Part shown: positions 1 to 11,191 of the stretch, one piece after another | Layout: each line of letters begins with the position of its first letter | Position numbering within the stretch: the stretch's first letter is position 1 | DNA from: Adiantum capillus-veneris | Lineage: Eukaryota > Streptophyta > Polypodiopsida > Polypodiales > Pteridaceae | Direction: 5' to 3' | NCBI GenBank assembly: GCA_014529385.2 | Contig: CM043942.1 | Span: forward strand, 21,248,991-21,312,990 | DNA: 64,000 bases | Position numbers and translations under genes: made by a program | The notes under the pieces: model-generated | Told to the model about the DNA's origin: nothing | Database searches by the model: none | What the model saw: the letters and a program-made list of their open reading frames with translations, nothing else

Positions 1-374
1 ATTCCAACCACCAAAGCACACGTAGCGTCAAGATGAAGCTCTCACTCTCTCTCTTGTACACAGTACGCTCTCACAGACTTCAAACTTGTTTTGAAATGAC
101 AAAAGGTTTTTCATTAAGGTCAAAAAGTGGTATATATACCTTACAATTTCTCAAACCCTAAAGTTCCAAAATCAACCATCTATTCAATCTAACTATCAAA
201 ACTGGAATACAATCTGGAAACTTCTGTAAGTCCCAATATTTACAAGGTGAAAATTTGGGTTTTCCTCAATGAATGAATAATTACAAAAATAATAGTCCGC
301 CGAGTAGTTAGATGCCGTGGGGTGTGTCCAGCTTCTAACATTGTGCAACTTGAATGAAACAATATATTGCCAGA

Positions 375-1647
375 TGCCCAGGGCTAGAGATACCTACATA
401 AGGACAACTAGTATCATTGTTTCTAGAGGGACTGCTAAACAAAGAACTTCATGCTATACTCTATAGCAAGAAGCATACAACCCTAGAAGAGTGTGTGTCA
501 GATGCTATTGACTTAGGAGACAAATTGTGATATTTTCAATGAAGAAGATGTCCCTAAGGATAACCAAAATGAGAAAACAACATCCACTAAACCAGCTCAA
601 GTGGAAACAGCAGCTGCAGCACCACTTTCAGCCATAGAAGACATGCTCAAATGGATGAACGACATGATGAATAACATGCAAAAAGCACCTATGAGGGGAC
701 TAGGGCAAGGGATATCTCAACAGGGACAACCAATTAGACCGCAAAAATGGTGTGCAATTGAGGGTAAATGGATCAACCATGAGACCAATGAGTGTTATTT
801 CCAAGCAAAGTATGATGGGAATGTTCAGTATGTGCCCATGAGGCTACAAGGTAAACCCATTTACAGATACCAGCTTGACATGGCACCAACTCAAAGACCA
901 CCGATGGGTATGGAAAGACCTCAACCTGTGTTGGGTCAACAACCTCCGTATCTAGGACATATTGCAGTGCCTGTAAAGTACATGCATTCAAAAGGAGTCA
1001 TAGATGAACAAGCGCTAGTGCCTATTACACCCTATGCTGAGCCTAGTACATCTATAGTAATGGTAGAAGGAGACTGGTATAATTCACATCCACTGCCAAT
1101 GGAAGAACCTATAACTTATGCTCCACTAGAGCTTGCACCAATGTATTATGTAGCTAATCAAGGTGTTAGACATCCTATGGTAAGACTCGTGATTAACCCA
1201 AGAACGGGAAACTGTCACAACTGTGGTGCCGATGATCATTGGAAAAATGAATGCCCAGAGCTTGACAAGAACCTTAATCCAGTTGAAGCTTATTGCATAC
1301 AATGTTTCAAAAAGGGAGGACACTTCCCAGAAGATTGTCCAAAAAATCCTTTAAACAAGGGGAAGACAATAGTAAATGTAGTCCAAGTGATACCTAGTAG
1401 CTCATCTGAGAGTGAACCAATTGTTCCAATCAAGGTAATCACTAGAGCCCAAGCTAAGGAAAAGAAACATTACTTCTCTGATAATTTGGAGAACACAAAA
1501 TTTGCCTCTCAAAAAACCAAAAGAAGCAGAAGTAAAAGGTATGAGATGAGGAAACAGAAACAACAAGCTGAAAATCGAGGAGAAAGAAAAACACCTACAT
1601 TAGAAAGAGAATGGAGTCTAGGAGGGTCTCTTTATTTGGAAGTTTAA
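375..1647 (+). pseudogene. Ty3/gypsy-like gag remnant with two zinc knuckles
   Basis: This is a retrotransposon capsid/nucleocapsid (Gag) remnant. The longest open stretch is 601-1647 and it has no convincing ATG, since the frame simply opens at a GTG. The same kind of coding continues upstream in another frame (about 410-520, with HAILYSKKHTTLEECVSDAI), so there is a frameshift near 520 and a stop near 400. At residues about 203-216 there is a canonical CCHC knuckle, CHNCGADDHWKNEC. A second at about 233-247, CIQCFKKGGHFPEDC, has five rather than four residues before the His. A basic segment with ITRAQAKEKK follows, a type of sequence common after Gag in plant Ty3 polyproteins. No protease or reverse transcriptase follows in frame. 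The Gag assignment is firm; the lineage is not. Confidence 0.7.
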
Positions 1648-2242
1648 GGAAGTCAAACCTTTTGTATTAAGAAAGTAATCAAGGGATAACTTTGAATTCA
1701 AAGAGGCAAAACGGCTAGTTCATTTGAAGTCAAAGTTTCCCCCCAAAATGGAATTTAAAATCTAGCGAGTAAAACCATATCATGTAGCATATCTATGGAA
1801 AGAGCTCGGCGCGTAGATTACAGATCTATGATCTCCGCCTCAAATTGGAGATCATATGTGGGAGTTATGGAAGACCAAAATCATAAAATTATCCACCTTC
1901 TTTTTGGATGGGAAGTGCATCCTTTGACCACTCTTACACATCTCTTACACACCCACCATTTTTGCACACATGGCGTGTACCTATTTCCTCAAAATGTTAA
2001 TCATCTCCATAAGCTCATGGCAAATAAAGAGGCTCTCTTACAACCCATCATCTTCCTAATGATTCCAAGAAAAGGTGAAAGAACCTGGAAGCGAAATCAA
2101 AGAAACAACCGTAAAATCTGGAGGATCAATTTTGGTTGATAAAATTTTTGAGCCTATTAATGCAGGCTTGGAAGCCTACCAAGCAGGACTTAAAGCAGGC
2201 CAAAACATGGAAAACAAATGAAAAAACTATCCTTCTCCAGAC

Positions 2243-2719
2243 ATGGAAGCAGCTAAGCTTGAAGCTGATCAAAATTTGGTAAGAATCACGCAAGAAATGC
2301 TGGAAAAACAAAAACCCAAGCTCGAAAGTATGGCAAAATCTGAGGAGCTTGTGGTAAGAGACACTAAAGAAAAATCCAAAGTGGTGGTAGAATCCCACTG
2401 TGAACCAAAAGAGCGAGAATCTGTAGTGCCGGACAGCGAAGATGCCTTAGACCGGATTCCATTCGTAGAGGAAGATTGTCCAGGATACTTATGGAAAAAA
2501 TTTCGAGAGATCAATGATGGGAGCCTAACTCTAAAGTCAACTCCTATAGAGGAAGTTTGGTTAGACAACCTACCTCCTGAAATGGACATGGATGTACAAT
2601 CCTTGTATGGAGATTGTGGATCTAAAGCTTCAGGAATGTCTAAACCATTGACCTTGAAAACATTACCCTCTTACTTGGGAGATAACAAAGATGAATCCAT
2701 AGTGTGCAAGACCACTTAG
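2243..2719 (+). CDS. unrecognised 158-residue ORF downstream of the gag remnant
   Basis: I do not recognise this product. The sequence is charged, with a helical-looking N-terminal third rich in Lys and Glu and an acidic middle, and it shows no zinc knuckle, transmembrane segment or catalytic motif. In-frame codons upstream (about 2140-2217, encoding EPINAGLEAYQAGLKAGQ) end at a TGA, so this may be the 3' part of a longer broken ORF belonging to the same retroelement as the gag remnant. It could also be chance open frame. Confidence 0.25.
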   Translation: MEAAKLEADQNLVRITQEMLEKQKPKLESMAKSEELVVRDTKEKSKVVVESHCEPKERESVVPDSEDALDRIPFVEEDCPGYLWKKFREINDGSLTLKSTPIEEVWLDNLPPEMDMDVQSLYGDCGSKASGMSKPLTLKTLPSYLGDNKDESIVCKTT

Positions 2720-2806
2720 TTAAAAAGAGCAAAACAGACCCTAGAAGTAGACAACATTCATTCAATCATGTATACACCCATCCAATGCAATCTTACTTTG
2801 GGAGAC

Positions 2807-3576
2807 TGTTAAAACTTAGATCATATTTATGGAATGATTTTACAGAAAACCCTAGAGAAGGTGGGGATAATGGGGCTAATCTCAAAAAAATTGGAAAAAA
2901 TTGAAAGACGAAATGGATAACAAAGAGATTTTATCTGTTCTAATGAGCAAAGTTGGAGAATATTACGAAGGGAAAGAAGGAAAAATGTGCGCTCCTTGCC
3001 ACACTGTCGAAGCAAGGGACTTGCCGATACACCGTGTGCGAGCCACAAATGGCTCCAAGTACACAACAAGACTAATCTAGAAAGCTCAAGAGAGCAAAGG
3101 GTGTGTCACTCACCGCTTTACGCTCGCCTTCGTGGTGGATTCCTCGCCGCGATGAAGAAGAAGCTGTAGTCGTGCCGCGCTCAACCGCTTCGCCGCCGTC
3201 GTGCCTTCGTAATGCTCGATTGCACACACACTCTCCCTCTCTCTCTCTCTCTCTCACATACACACACACACACAAGGAGGTGAAGAAGAAGAAGATGGAG
3301 ATGGAGATGGAGCAAGAGCACTCTTCTATTGCACAAATGAGAGAATGAGTGAATTTTAGGTTTAGTTGGCTTTTATATGAGCTCACCCCATTCACACTTG
3401 GGTGCCCATGCTTAGCCAACTAATCCCTTGAATGTCCCAGTTAGAGTGCGCCTCTCATCGGCGATCACTCTTACCCTTTTCCTATTGGTCCGACAAGCCC
3501 GGTACCTGACTCTACCAAATACATAATACACGTCCGTCGTAGGTAATGGGGTGTCCGTGAGCCGTGAGGGTTAACA
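2807..3576 (-). repeat. candidate 3' LTR of a decayed gypsy element
   Basis: Read on the minus strand, a purine run CAGGAAGGGGGGCA (3577-3590) is followed at 3576 by TGTTAACCC, which is the polypurine tract and LTR start arrangement. A TATA-like TATAAAA lies at 3371-3377 on the minus strand, at a plausible U3/R position. The left end is chosen only because TGTTAA at 2807 mirrors TTAACA at 3576. A CT/CA microsatellite sits at about 3237-3276. No partner LTR was found in the window, so the limits are tentative. Confidence 0.4.
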
Positions 3577-3649
3577 TGCCCCCCTTCCTGATGTAGATTC
3601 CATCCTCGGAAGCTATTGAGTTGAAACTCGTTCGTCGAGGTGGAAGAGC

Positions 3650-4732
3650 ATTTGAGATGAATGTCCTTAGCCTTCTTCAGTCACTGCAAAATCGAACAAC
3701 ATTGGCACAGTAATTGCATTCTCATAAGTGATTAAAAAGCATATGCAGTTTTAGGTAGACAAATTGATTGGTAAAATAATTTCAAACAATTTGTCAGCCA
3801 TGAACATTAAATTGCAATGTAATCAAATGCATAAACAGATGTAAAGGTTAAAAATTAAACAAGTCTGGAGTCGCTATTTGACGGTTGAAAGGCACTAGAG
3901 ATCGAATATTAATACCATGGGTAAGCTTCTTAATTTTCTCTGGTCAATTAAGTTGTTTAATCGCAAGAGCCAAGTATTTCATGTTCGAGGGCTGACTAGA
4001 GGCTATACTTAGAGGACCTTGTAGTTAAGCTATGATAAAAGAAATTTCTCATGAAATCATCGTCTGACTGATTACCTTTTCTTTGACCCCCCAAAGTGTT
4101 TTCACAGTGATTCAATTTGATGTGTGTGCTTATTTTGTATGTCTTGGGTTTTTTTCTTTTCAAGGAAAAGCGCCCATATACTGGGAACCTCTAGGGCTCT
4201 AGTACCATAGGCAATACATGTGAGTGAAGTACCAAATCAAGCTGAGATTTCTCTTCCAGCTTAAGATTTTACAGTGTGGTACTTTGATTTTTTGTTTGTT
4301 CATTTTCAGCATTTTAATTTTGTAACTTTGGGGGGTCATATAACACTGATACACCTCCCCAAGCTCATCACACTAGTTAACTCCCTTTATAATACTTAAG
4401 ATAAAGGTCAATAGGGTCAAGCCCACTAGAAAGCCCTAGTACATTTCACACAATGCTGCCTAAATCGGATTAAGAACCTAAGTAACCATTGATTATTAGG
4501 AAGGCATTCCCCATGGTATTAAGAGAAGATTTCTAACACCTAACTTGGTCAAACTAGTTTGTCGGACTGCTTGATTTTTAAACCTAGACAAGTGATTATG
4601 ACAAAAAATTACATTGAATTAAATGTTTGATACTAAGCAAATGCGGTGAATATTAGGCTACCAATCACAATTAAAGCAGATAATCATAGATGCAAAAAAG
4701 ATAAGGGGCAATGCTAATGGACAAGAAACACC
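3650..4732. other. AT-rich spacer, nothing recognised
   Basis: No coherent ORF, RNA gene or repeat is visible here. The stretch lies between two minus-strand LTR-like segments and may be the decayed internal region of the element ending at 3577-3590. Confidence 0.5.
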
Positions 4733-5599
4733 TGTTTGTGTCGATGGTCGCGCTTGATTTGAAGAGTGAGTCGAGATAAAGATTCCATGAAGGTCCAAAT
4801 CCTACCAATAGAAACACGCTCCTGTACACACTAGGAAACAAAAGGAATACCTCCAGGAGGCACATTAGTGGAAAAAGGTACCAACACTTATTGAACACAA
4901 CAAAAAACATAAGGAACCCTAACCTAATTATTTGCACTCCCCCTAGAGAGTCAAGGGAATAGGATATTGTAGAGGTTGGGGGGAAACCCTAAGGCTAAAC
5001 CCCTATCCTCGTCGTCGAGATAAACAAAGTCATCATCCATGAGACAATATGTGCCATCCGTGTAGTCGTGTAAATTTTCTTCTTCATCATAGGTGCCCAT
5101 GTTTACTAAGAAGGTCACTAGACGCCTATAGTCATCTTGGTCAAAAGGGTAGGCTTGTGCAATGGGAGAAACGCTCTCTACTAAGTATGGATCAGACGTG
5201 GTCAAGAGACGTATCAGCCATTCTAACTCCTCAAAATTCCTCTCACATGCTAGCGTACCTATCAAATCCCATTCACATGCAAGCACTAGAAAGACCATGT
5301 GAAATATTTGTGAAAAGTAACGAGGGTACCTCTCACCCAAGGCAGGAGTGGATGACTCTAGCGTACTAGCCATATCTGTACACGCAAATAGATGATGGTT
5401 AGAGTGCAAATATTACAAGGGTCGTGTTCTTGTGCATAATTTGGTTTTATGATTTTGTGTTATGGCTCTTGCTCTTTTACTTTTTTATCTTGTTTTTGTG
5501 AGTATAAGGCTTTATATATACATTCCCTAAGATTGGAGATTAAGGGGTCAAGGGGAAAGGTTGAGAGGGAAGCAAGTGAATAATGGATGTCCACAAACA
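4733..5599 (-). repeat. 3' LTR of gypsy fragment G2
   Basis: On the minus strand this begins TGTTTGTGGAC directly after a polypurine tract (5600-5613) and ends CACAAACA, giving eight-base perfect inverted ends with the usual TG...CA. A strong TATA box (TATATAAAG, minus, near 5513-5523) lies about 80 bases in. The matching 5' LTR is absent because the element is truncated in its integrase, so the inner boundary rests on the polypurine tract and the outer one only on the inverted ends. Confidence 0.55.
4951..5409 (-). CDS. 152-residue ORF inside the G2 LTR, function unknown
   Basis: I do not recognise the product. It starts about 100 bases downstream of the LTR TATA box; a second Met (MASTLESSTPALGERYPRY) is a plausible alternative start near 5373. 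The first half carries hydrophobic and aromatic stretches (IFHMVFLVLACEWDLIGTLAC). The second half is strongly acidic (DEEENLHDY, MDDDFVYLDDEDRG). There is no zinc knuckle or enzyme motif. It lies wholly inside the inferred LTR, where ORFs of this length are uncommon. It may be a short element-encoded protein or a captured fragment. Confidence 0.4.
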   Translation of the reverse strand: MHSNHHLFACTDMASTLESSTPALGERYPRYFSQIFHMVFLVLACEWDLIGTLACERNFEELEWLIRLLTTSDPYLVESVSPIAQAYPFDQDDYRRLVTFLVNMGTYDEEENLHDYTDGTYCLMDDDFVYLDDEDRGLALGFPPNLYNILFP

Positions 5600-5613
5600 C
5601 TCCCCCCTTCCTT
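5600..5613 (-). other. polypurine tract of G2
   Basis: AAGGAAGGGGGGAG on the minus strand lies immediately before the LTR start TGTTTGTGG. This is the expected plus-strand primer for reverse transcription. It lies only 7 bases past the stop of the retropepsin-like ORF. Confidence 0.65.
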
Positions 5614-5620
5614 GGGTAGA

Positions 5621-7198
5621 TCATACCGTTTGAAATGATGTCGTCACCCTTTGAAACCAATTGTTCCATTTGGTAATAGGTGAGGATTTTTGCCAGTAGT
5701 TTTCTATTACCCTAGGTGCCTCGTCAAGTTGCAAGGGTGGTAAGGTACTCTCCCAGGATCGAACTTGAAGTGGTTCATCAGGTGATTCTTGAACACTGGG
5801 AGGTGTGGATTCTTTTGTAGCTTCATGGAGGTCCACTACTATAGATGGAGGTTGTGTAGAAGCTTTTACCTCTATGGATGTATTACATGAGGAGCTAGAA
5901 GCTTCATGGAACTCACCCCTTCCTGAGCTAGGTGGAATAAATTGGTTTTGCCTTGGAGCCCAAACTAGCTCTGGACTAGGTGTGTAGCATTCTATGATCT
6001 TTCCCTTCCCACGGTCTGCCATTGGCTTTAGCGTTACACTGTTTGACTCATATGGGTTTGTTGTTGATAGGGAAGGACACATTTTACGTTTAGGTACCCA
6101 AATTTTCTCATTTCCATCATAGTAGCCTTGGGCTTCTAATAGTTGTTTTGGAATCCATCGTGATTTGGTCTTGACTCTTTTAGGGCGCGCTCTTGGTTTT
6201 CCCGGGAAACTTTTTCTTGGAATGGATGGGAGGGTTGAGGTAGTTGGAAGTAAGGCCTTGGGGACCCATTGATATGTACTCTTAGGTCGTGCAGGTTGAG
6301 TACTTGCAATATTACTGCTTGCTGCAACTACAAGTGTTGAAGTACTAGATTCATGGGTAGCCGGCAAAGGTCGTGCAGGTTGAGTACTTGCAATATTACT
6401 GCTTGCTGCAACTACAAGTGTTGAAGTGCTAGATTCATGGGTAGCCGGCAAAGACGAGTTAACCACCTTGGCTTGTGAATGTTGGCTATCCTTCAACTTT
6501 GCTAGAGTTTGCAACGTAGGTGACTTTTCTTGAATGATAGGGGTAAGAGTCGGTGGTCGCATCGTGACACTACCAGTATCCCAATCAATAGTGCATTTGG
6601 TTTCCAACATCCACGTGCGTCCGAGGTTTACGTTGCCTTCCATAGCTCCTGCGGGCATGACTAGAAACCTCTGCACTATGCTTCCATTATCATAGACAAC
6701 AGGGGTCTGAAGGACTCCGAGAATAGCAATTTTCTTTTTATTAATGCCCTTGACTTGCATCGTACTCGGGGATAGGGTCGGTTTCCCTAATTGACACCAA
6801 ACTCCATGGGATAACAAATTGTGTTTAGCTCCCGTATCTAATAAGTCATTGTATAGTACTTTCCCATAGAGACTATTTAGCTCAATTGGGTATCGTAGGG
6901 GTGGCTCAGATTCTAATGAGTCGTCATCTGTGTCCTCGAAAAATGCTTGCGTGATTCCCAGATTAGCCTCTCGTTGGCGTCTAAGACGTTGTTGTCGTTC
7001 TCGAGCCTCAACTCTTGCTTGGATTTTTTTAAGCTCTGCTTGTTCCTTGGCAGCCTTCTTTTGATGGATGGCTTGCAACTCTTCCTGACTTAGAGGATCA
7101 TAATATCTTTTGAATTTACTCCCATTAAGGAATCCAATGGTTTCAACTCCATCTAGAGTCTCCACACGAATGGTACCTTGCGGAGTAATTTCACACAC
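5621..7198 (-). CDS. integrase C-terminus fused to a retropepsin-like domain (gypsy G2)
   Basis: This 525-residue frame continues the upstream integrase in the same reading frame across a single TAG at 7220-7222. Its first codons complete the integrase GPY-type module (AGKGPYRV spans the junction). A basic, Gln/Glu-rich helix follows at about residues 35-80. Next is a retropepsin-like domain at about 108-215, with LLDTGAKHNLLS as the catalytic Asp-Thr-Gly motif and VNLGRTWMLETKCTIDW as the distal strand. The tail has a 28-residue direct duplication (LPATHESSTSTLVVAASS...) and four W-x-P-[KR] motifs (QWVPKALL, RWIPKQLL, IWVPKRK, VWAPRQ). The usual Ty3 order puts protease before reverse transcriptase, so protease after integrase is odd. 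Confidence 0.6.
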   Translation of the reverse strand: MCEITPQGTIRVETLDGVETIGFLNGSKFKRYYDPLSQEELQAIHQKKAAKEQAELKKIQARVEARERQQRLRRQREANLGITQAFFEDTDDDSLESEPPLRYPIELNSLYGKVLYNDLLDTGAKHNLLSHGVWCQLGKPTLSPSTMQVKGINKKKIAILGVLQTPVVYDNGSIVQRFLVMPAGAMEGNVNLGRTWMLETKCTIDWDTGSVTMRPPTLTPIIQEKSPTLQTLAKLKDSQHSQAKVVNSSLPATHESSTSTLVVAASSNIASTQPARPLPATHESSTSTLVVAASSNIASTQPARPKSTYQWVPKALLPTTSTLPSIPRKSFPGKPRARPKRVKTKSRWIPKQLLEAQGYYDGNEKIWVPKRKMCPSLSTTNPYESNSVTLKPMADRGKGKIIECYTPSPELVWAPRQNQFIPPSSGRGEFHEASSSSCNTSIEVKASTQPPSIVVDLHEATKESTPPSVQESPDEPLQVRSWESTLPPLQLDEAPRVIENYWQKSSPITKWNNWFQRVTTSFQTV

Positions 7199-7219
7199 TC
7201 GATATGGTCCCTTACCAGC

Positions 7220-8040
7220 CTATTTCAATTTCTTCTTTTCATTACGTACCCCGTACATAAGAACTTTATCACCAACCTTGATGTCTTTATCCTTTAAATG
7301 GCTATCAAACCACTTCTTTCTCCTATCCTTCTCCACTAGAGCATTTCGCACAGCTAATTGCCTTTCTTCATCTAGCCTTTCCAGGATATATAATCGCTCC
7401 ACTAAGGGGTTACCATCCCAACCTTCTTGAGAAGCTACTCGAAGACTAGGAATGACAAACTCCCATGGCATAACTGCTTCTTGGCCATACACCATCTTAA
7501 ACGGTGTGCAATTAATAGCAACTTTATACGCAGTACAATAAGCCCATAAAGCTGATGTAAGCTTTAGGTCCCAATCAGTGCGATGAGCCTCGACTGTCTT
7601 TGTCAAAATGGAGATGAGAGTTTTGTTGGTACTCTCAGCTTGGCCATTTGCTTGGGGATAATAGGGTGTAGACTTGTGGTGAGATATCATGAAGTTTGAT
7701 GTGAGTTCTTTTATTACCTCATTTATAAAATGAGTTCCATTGTCACTCACAAGTTCAAAGGGGCATCCAAAACGTGTGATAATGTTCTCAAAGAGGAACT
7801 TAGCTGTTGTTTTTGCATCCGCCTTTCGTGTTGCTTTTGCTTCAGCCCATTTGGTTACATAGTCGGTAGTGACAATGATATATCGTGATTGTGTGTTACA
7901 TGCAGCCGGACTACAAAGTCTAAGCCCCACTTTTCAAATGGTTGGGTTACCTTGATGGGATGTAGAGGCATCCTATCCCTTCTTTGTGGCTTGTTGAAGC
8001 TAGGTCAAAACAAGTTTGAGTCAAAAAATACATCTCTTTC
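7220..8040 (-). pseudogene. Ty3/gypsy integrase core, truncated and frameshifted
   Basis: This is a retroelement integrase (DDE family). The open part (7220-7930) reads YIIVTTDYVTKWAEAKAT, then ELVSDNGTHFINEVIKEL with the second catalytic Asp, then STPYYPQANGQAESTNKTL with the catalytic Glu, then a C-terminal region ending KVGDKVLMYG. The first catalytic Asp (KWGLDFV) lies in another frame at about 7920-7940, so there is a frameshift near 7905. Coding resemblance fades by about 8040, beyond which a 95-bp minisatellite begins. No zinc-binding HHCC region, RNase H or reverse transcriptase is present. Only the 3' end of the element survives. Confidence 0.85.
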
Positions 8041-8177
8041 TTTGAAGACTAGCACACACACAAACATATCATGCTCACCAACTCTCTGTAGAAACCATCG
8101 CCAGGTCACTCCGTGAAAAAAAAATAAGTGTAAAGCTTAAAACATAGAAGGTAAGTTGTTTAAAAAATAGGAGATTA

Positions 8178-8735
8178 GATGAAACCATAGCCACTTTAAA
8201 AACTTTTGAAAATGCTAGTGGAAAGGGTTGGGTGAGAATGAGTTTTGTTTTAAAAAATTGAATGACCACTATATCCCTCACCATGGCTTGTTGGAAAGCG
8301 TTTGGAAATGCTTGTGTAGAGTGCTTTGTGAGAAGAGAGCACAAGGCCTTTTGTTTTCAAAAATTGAGTGAGCAATAATCCTCTCACCATGATCTATTGC
8401 AAAGCGTTTGGAAACGCTTCTCCAAAGGGCTCGGTGAGAAGAGTATGCTTGGTGAGTACCAAGTGCATATTGATTTGCTCACCATGGCAATTTATAAAGC
8501 ATTTGGAAACGCTACTCCAAAGGGTTCGGTGAGAAGAGTAGGCTTGGTGAGTACCAAGCGCATATTGGTTTTCTCACCATGGCATTTTGCAAAGCATTTG
8601 GAAACGCTACTCCAGAGGGCTTGGTGAGAAGAAAGGGCGTAGTGAGTACCAAGTGTGTAGCGATCCTCTCACCATGGCCTTTTGCAAAGCATTTGGAAAC
8701 GCTGGTGTATATGGCTTGGTGAGAAGGCTACCACC
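8178..8735. repeat. 95-bp tandem repeat, five clear copies plus a degenerate sixth
   Basis: Units start with CTCACCATG at 8277, 8383, 8478, 8573 and 8668, a spacing of 106, 95, 95 and 95. An eroded copy lies upstream from about 8178. Each unit carries GGAAACGCT and GGTGAGAAG. Short open frames across it arise from the repeat and are not treated as genes. Confidence 0.85.
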
Positions 8736-8820
8736 TTTTAGTCGATGCAATGAACAAGGTGGTGGTCTTGTGATCAGAAGGGAAACATGGTTGCATATGT
8801 TGACGGGCTATTGGTGATGT

Positions 8821-10003
8821 GGGTGTCCAAGGTCATTGTACATGGTTAGGTCAAAGCATAATAGACAACACTGTTTTAACAATGTTTTTTTTTATGTATC
8901 AATTGGTGAGGACAATTGTAATGGATTGAGACGTAGATGACCACAACCCGTCAAGAGATTGAGCTCAAATGGTAGCAATTATGCATCAAATTGGTCAATC
9001 CACCTTGTATCCACTTTCAATAGTGCTTAGTGGAGTTCCTCATACCACATGACATGTCATGTCATATAGTCCCACCAACCATGATCACATCGGTTAAAAC
9101 ACCTGCGGGTCATTACAACTAGCTACTGGTTGAAGGGTGTGATGAAGGGGCCATGTACATCTAGCCATGATGCAGACTACACCATATTTCATTGAGCATG
9201 TACTTCACATACTAGCCTAGTTTTTGTACAAATTAAGTCGGAACTACACTTGTTGCATTTTGAAATGCTATCAGCCAGGGGATGGTGAAGGCAACAATTT
9301 ACAATTTGCTCTATGTATGTCCATGAAGAAGTGATAATAAAACTTTAACACCTGAGCACTAAACTGGGTCTTTTCAACTTGGTCTTTGAATGCTTTGTGA
9401 TAAAGATCCAAGCTCCTTACATTTACATTCAACCCTATTTTCTTCCTCTTGCTTCTCTTATTTTCATTAATTGTTTTTACTATAGGACATTGTAATCAAG
9501 GCCCTTGGATATGGGTCGGATATAGGTTGTGATTGCTTACTACTATAAACAAAGATAGCTTGAATAACATTAAGTGACAAAATTAAAGCCACAACTCTGT
9601 CAATGTATTCCTCCTCCTGATTGACCCTACAACTAGGCACCTGCATTATCATCAAAGACGTGTCACAAGGGTAATATTCAAGAGGAGTTTCTTGCATATT
9701 TGATAAGGCACTTGCGAAGGATAAATTGGATGTTTATTGGATTCTTTACATTAGTTTATTTATTTCCCAATTGGTTCCATATTGTGGTCGTGCAACTTGT
9801 TACATATCTACCATTAAGGCTATCAGCAATGAGTGTGAAAAATAAGGGACACATTCAAGGACAACCATGTTTGCAAGGAACCTCTCATATACCATGGTCT
9901 TAGTATAGCCCTCTGCATGATCTCCACTCATTGCAGTGTCTGTATAGAGGGTTTTGTATGGATGTGTAGTCAAAAAGCATACCTAATTACTATATTTTTT
10001 ATG
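8821..10003. other. AT-rich spacer, nothing recognised
   Basis: No protein-like frame, RNA gene or clear repeat was seen, apart from a short CATGACATGTCATGTCAT palindromic run near 9048-9065. Confidence 0.45.

Positions 10004-10032
<29 letters not shown>
10004..10032. repeat. (CT)n microsatellite
   Basis: Uninterrupted CT dinucleotide run of about 14 units. Confidence 0.95.
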
Positions 10033-10035
<3 letters not shown>

Positions 10036-10889
10036 CTCATTGTAATCAACACTTTCTTGGTGTTTCTGTTTCCTTAACTCTTCTCACCTTGTGTTTTGAA
10101 ACTCCATCTACCTCAATAAAAAAAACCTTCACTTTGAAAATTGGCTTTGAGAGTAAAAGAAATTAACTATGTAGCACTTGGATAGGTAAACTTTGACGAG
10201 CTTGCTTTTGGAATTTTCTATTTAACAGGGCTCATATAAAATAACGAATCTTTTTTTTTGGCAATACCACCCAAAAGGAGAGGGCTGAAATATATTATAG
10301 CATAACTCAAAGAAATACAAAAACTTCATGCCCAAATTGAGCCATGGGTTCTTCGGCACACTTAATGAAACTTAACAGTGGATCTAGAGTCCATATATGA
10401 ATCTTATATAGTTAGTGAATCTTATGAATCTTATACGATAACCTCACTCATGATTTGCATGCACTCCTATCTTGCTTTGATTAATAAACAATGTAGGGTT
10501 GATGAAGGAAAAGTGACAATATCCAAGCATAAATGACCTTTGTGGAAAAAATAAAGAGAAAGCCTCCTTCAATGTATACAGCATATAATACCGACTTCTT
10601 AAAAATTTTATTTTATTTTTACTGACCTCTAAAATGGCTAGTTCAATTTGGTCTTGGTTGAAAGTTAACTTGAGACACTCTTTGTCCTAGAAGTTTCATA
10701 TGGCTACAATACCACTAACCATTTTGATGCTAAACCTTCAAGGGCTATAGTATACTATTGTGTGAATGTAGAACTTCTATATTTTTGGCCAATTAGAAAC
10801 AAAACTATTTTACTACATTACTATGGATGCCAAGGAAAGTGTTGTTAATGGTTGATATACTAAGTATGATGATCTCTTCGCTAGTTCAA
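10033..10889. other. spacer, nothing recognised
   Basis: AT-rich sequence without a supported gene. A T9 run at about 10252-10260 is the only marked feature. Confidence 0.45.
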
Positions 10890-10981
10890 GTGTTGCATCA
10901 CATTATGCAAAAATCATAATAATACTATAAAAAAAGTGTTGCATCACATCATACAAAAATCACAATAATACTATTGAAAAA
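10890..10981. repeat. 46-bp tandem duplication
   Basis: Two adjacent copies beginning GTGTTGCATCACAT at 10890 and 10936 differ at only a few positions. Confidence 0.85.
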
Positions 10982-11065
10982 GAGGGTGTGACTAGCACAA
11001 AGGTGGTTTACATGTGCGATGTCGCCTCTGTTGTAGATATTTTTAGGCCTTCCCGAATCCCAAAA

Positions 11066-11191
<126 letters not shown>

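Noticed and set aside
1619-1660. Possible extra copy of the 640-bp unit (GAGGGTCTCTTTATTTGG near 1623)
   Set aside because: Only about 26 bases match, and they overlap the end of the gag frame; nothing else of the unit follows.
2126-2398. Minus-strand ORF rich in Phe and Leu
   Set aside because: It is antisense to the plus-strand Lys/Glu-rich ORF and shows the composition expected of a shadow.
8178-8735. CRISPR-like array
   Set aside because: The repeats are adjacent and similar over their full 95 bases, with no unique spacers, and this is plant DNA.
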